64,000 bases of DNA from Vibrio porteresiae DSM 19223 (lineage in GTDB: Bacteria; Pseudomonadota; Gammaproteobacteria; Enterobacterales; Vibrionaceae): assembly GCF_024347055.1 (NCBI RefSeq), contig NZ_AP024895.1, positions 1,674,001-1,738,000 of the forward strand, read 5' to 3'. Positions 61,711 through 64,000 of this stretch are shown in pieces. Position 1 is the first letter of the stretch; every line of letters begins with the position of its first letter. A program made the position numbers and the translations under genes. The notes beneath the pieces were generated by a model that did no database searches, had not been told where the DNA came from, and saw nothing but the letters and a program-made list of their open reading frames with translations.

Positions 61711-62631
61711 ATGACTCATTCAGCCTGTAAAGCTCTGGTAGTAGAAGGCGGCGCGATGCGCGGCATCTTTGCTAGTGGCGTGTTAGATGCTTTTATGGAG
61801 CAAGAATATCAGCCTTTTGACCTTGCCATCGGCGTTTCTGCTGGGGCGTCTAACCTAGTTGGCTATTTAGCTCATTACCCTAAACGCAGCTACGAGGTGA
61901 TTACTGGGCTTGCCACATCAGAGCACTTTTTCAATCTACGGCGATTTGTTCACGGCGGTGATTTGGTCGATGTTCGTTGGCTGATTGATGAATCCAATCG
62001 TGCTTATCCTGTCGATATGCAAACGCTATTTGGCGATACGACCTTTTTGGCTGCCGCGACCAATGTGGAAACTGGCCACGCCGATTACTATCGCGTGACC
62101 GAGAAAAACTTGAGTGATGCTTTAGAAGCGACGCAAGCCTTACCTCTGGTCTATCGACATACCCCGTGCTTTTCAAAAGAGTGTTATACCGATGGCGGAG
62201 TAGCCGATTCGATCCCAGTACGCGAGGCGTATCGGCGCGGTGCGCGCGACATTACGGTGATTTTATCTCACCCACTGACTTATCGAATGAAAGCGCCGAA
62301 ATCGGGATGGTTGATTAAACGGATCTTCTCGCGTTATCCCCACGTGGCTGAGGCGATGGTGCACCGTAATGAAAATTACAATGCCTCGTTAGACTTTATT
62401 CATAATCCGCCGCCTGGGGTGCGCATTACTGTGGTTGCGCCTCCTGAAGAATTTCAAGTGAAGCGTTTGACCATGAAAAAAGCGTTGCTCGACCAAGGTT
62501 ACCAAATGGGCCTTTGTGCTGGTCGTGAATTGCTCGATACCATCGCTCCGCGCTCTTTACAAACTGACGCACTGACAAGTGATGAGGGCGATACAGAGGC
62601 AGAAAGTTCGCTAGCGCTCAGCCAATCTTGA
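61711..62631 (+). CDS. Patatin-like phospholipase
   Basis: About 306 residues of the patatin family, YjjU-like. The oxyanion loop EGGAMRG (near 13–19), nucleophile elbow GVSAGAS (Ser of G-x-S-x-G) and the catalytic Asp in YTDGGVADSIPV form the Ser–Asp dyad. Such proteins hydrolyse acyl esters of phospholipids. No signal peptide is seen. Two ATGs (61705, 61711) follow AGGAGAGGG; spacing favours 61711 (MTHSACKAL). Confidence 0.88.
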   Translation: MTHSACKALVVEGGAMRGIFASGVLDAFMEQEYQPFDLAIGVSAGASNLVGYLAHYPKRSYEVITGLATSEHFFNLRRFVHGGDLVDVRWLIDESNRAYPVDMQTLFGDTTFLAAATNVETGHADYYRVTEKNLSDALEATQALPLVYRHTPCFSKECYTDGGVADSIPVREAYRRGARDITVILSHPLTYRMKAPKSGWLIKRIFSRYPHVAEAMVHRNENYNASLDFIHNPPPGVRITVVAPPEEFQVKRLTMKKALLDQGYQMGLCAGRELLDTIAPRSLQTDALTSDEGDTEAESSLALSQS

Positions 62632-62769
62632 GGTGACTCGCAAAGGATTGAGTAACGCTTGGCGATTGCAATACCAACGTTGAGATGTCTCGAAATCTAG
62701 GAAAGGCGCGGTAGTGAAGCAACGCGCCCTGCTCGTTTAATAAAGCACTTTGACCGAACGGTGCTTTAT

Positions 62770-63642
62770 ATGAACTACACAACTCATCCCATGCTGCTTT
62801 CTCCCATCGCCATTGTTCTTGGTGGCGGTGCCATTACTTCTATTTCCTACGTCAGTGTTGCGGCGACTGCTCCAGCTGTGGCGTTAGCCAAAGAGTATCG
62901 TTCTGGGACTGATCTCTCCCGTTATTGGATCAGCGAGAAATACGATGGGATTCGCGCCATATGGACGGGCAAACAGCTCGTGACCAAAAGTGGCAAGCCG
63001 ATTCATGCTCCCAAATGGTTTGTTGCCAATTTGCCGAATCGCATGATTGAAGGCGAACTTTGGGCAGGGCGTGGCCAATTTGCGACAGTTCAGCAAACGG
63101 TGTTAGATACCACCGCTGATAATGTGCAATGGCAAAAGATTCGTTGGATGGTGTTTGATATGCCACAAGAGTCAGGCTTTTATCCAGCTCGCTACAAGGT
63201 ACTTAATGATTGGGTTGAACAAGCCCATCTTGCTCATGTTCGCGTGGCACCTCAAAAAGTGCTGCATTCAGAGCAAGCCTTAACGGACTATTTGCAAACC
63301 CTCAGTGATGCAGGTGCAGAAGGATTGATGCTGCATGCGATTGATCAGCCGTATCAAGCAGGCCGAAGTGACGACCTTCTCAAATGGAAAACCTATCAAG
63401 ATGCAGAAGCGGTGGTGATTGGTTATCGCGCTGGGAAAGGACGTTGGCATGGCATGATGGGGGCAATACAAGTACGCATGACGAATGGCAAAGAGTTCTA
63501 TATTGGCAGTGGTTTTAGTGACGAGGAGCGTGCACATCCGCCGAAGATTGGGACTGTGATTACCTATCGTTACAACGGTATAAATGACAATGGTAAACCC
63601 AAATTTGCCCGCTATATGCGCGAACGAGCTGCTGGCTATTGA
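62770..63642 (+). CDS. ATP-dependent DNA ligase with signal peptide (LigE type)
   Basis: About 290 residues. After a hydrophobic signal-like N-terminus (to about 38, VALA before KEY) comes a minimal ATP-dependent ligase. The adenylated lysine lies in EKYDGIR (motif I), followed by EGELW, WMVFDMP (motif III), AEGLMLH (motif IV) and LLKWK (motif V), with a C-terminal OB fold (IGSGFSDEERAHPP). Related enzymes in Haemophilus and Neisseria are exported and have been linked to DNA repair or uptake outside the cytoplasm. The start is uncertain; no clear Shine–Dalgarno is visible. Confidence 0.88.
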   Translation: MNYTTHPMLLSPIAIVLGGGAITSISYVSVAATAPAVALAKEYRSGTDLSRYWISEKYDGIRAIWTGKQLVTKSGKPIHAPKWFVANLPNRMIEGELWAGRGQFATVQQTVLDTTADNVQWQKIRWMVFDMPQESGFYPARYKVLNDWVEQAHLAHVRVAPQKVLHSEQALTDYLQTLSDAGAEGLMLHAIDQPYQAGRSDDLLKWKTYQDAEAVVIGYRAGKGRWHGMMGAIQVRMTNGKEFYIGSGFSDEERAHPPKIGTVITYRYNGINDNGKPKFARYMRERAAGY

Positions 63643-64000
63643 CCGACTTTGACACCACATCGTTTGAACAGCGCTTGCCAATAGGCGACATGATCTAATG
63701 TTGCTTGGCGAAAAGCGTGGTGGACGGTTTCGATAGGAAATGGCGAGTTCTCATGGGAAAACGGCGTCAGATCGTTAGCAATACTTAAATAGGCGCTATC
63801 AACTTGCGCTAAGTAGGGTTGAATCTCCCCAATATAGAATTTGCGAAACACATTTTGGAGACGAGTCACTTTGGTTGGATCGCGTTGTGGGCCACACAGA
63901 ATAAGGTTATCGTTACGCTGTAACTGTGAGGTAAGCGTCGTTAACCAATCGGTTAGGTTAGTCATAGAGAAGAACAGGTCGCCTAATAATGGCTGAGTTT
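63636..64000 (-). CDS. Hypothetical protein, probably partial at the window edge
   Basis: The frame has an ATG at 63965 giving 109 residues, but it stays open to the end of the window (…PLLGDLFFSM before that ATG), and no ribosome binding site precedes the ATG. I therefore think the real start lies beyond 64000. The visible part is soluble, with WLTTLTSQLQRNDNLILCGP and a helical C-terminus ending CGVKVGQ. I recognise no family. Its stop overlaps the ligase stop tail-to-tail by seven bases. Confidence 0.55.
   Translation of the reverse strand, partial: TQPLLGDLFFSMTNLTDWLTTLTSQLQRNDNLILCGPQRDPTKVTRLQNVFRKFYIGEIQPYLAQVDSAYLSIANDLTPFSHENSPFPIETVHHAFRQATLDHVAYWQALFKRCGVKVGQ

Overview
The window is a gene-dense, about 47% GC piece of a gammaproteobacterial chromosome. 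Gene content and order point to the genus Vibrio, probably chromosome 1. Typical Vibrio neighbourhoods are sdaCA–nudL–pabB–fum–ycjXF–tyrR–rimJ, prpBCDE, hppD–hmgA–fah–maiA, ugpBAEC with a DeoR regulator and ugpQ, and the TonB2 cluster (DUF3450, TtpC, ExbB2, ExbD2, TonB2, TPR). No rRNA, tRNA, CRISPR array, prophage or insertion sequence was recognised. Species cannot be named from this sequence alone.

Layout. 1–2.9 kb: an XRE-type regulator fused to DUF4019, a DEAD-box RNA helicase and queD. 2.9–7.5 kb: a MacA–MacB–outer-membrane-factor efflux operon. 7.6–10.4 kb: serine uptake and deamination (sdaC, sdaA). 10.6–21 kb: nudL, pabB, class I fumarase, ycjX–ycjF, tyrR, rimJ, an HD phosphohydrolase and a DUF2947 gene. 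21–25 kb: a dicarboxylate/amino-acid symporter, a LysR regulator, and an nfsB plus quinol-monooxygenase-like pair. 25–35 kb: a tctCBA transporter divergent from a GntR gene with the 2-methylcitrate cycle (prpB, prpC, prpD, prpE). 35–39 kb: a GNAT gene, a NUDIX–PAP2 membrane fusion and a CSS-EAL phosphodiesterase. 39–43.6 kb: complete tyrosine/homogentisate catabolism plus a DedA protein. 43.6–47 kb: a PAS chemoreceptor and a LysR–padC pair. 47–53 kb: the glycerol-3-phosphate ABC transporter operon. 53–55 kb: an LDH-like dehydrogenase and the lipocalin Blc. 55–61 kb: the TonB2 energy-transduction operon and a FhuF-like siderophore iron reductase. 61–64 kb: a GNAT gene, a patatin-like phospholipase, a secreted ATP-dependent DNA ligase and a partial hypothetical gene.

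Connections. TyrR is encoded here. A good match to a TyrR box (TGTAAA-N6-TTTCCA) lies upstream of hppD, which suggests TyrR controls tyrosine breakdown. The tct/prp divergent region carries a perfect ATTGTCGACAAT palindrome and further related sites, suitable for the GntR/FCD regulator. A 15/19 Fur-box match precedes the TonB2 operon. Several operons have hairpins or terminators placed directly in front of the next gene's ribosome binding site (sdaC/sdaA, ugpB/ugpA, TonB2/fhuF-like).

Most of the window is ordinary core Vibrio metabolism, and I did not find a clear new defence or mobile system. The most unusual item is the exported NUDIX protein whose PAP2 half has lost nearly every catalytic residue. 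The next most interesting are the regulatory arrangements and a 91-bp imperfect palindrome behind dedA.
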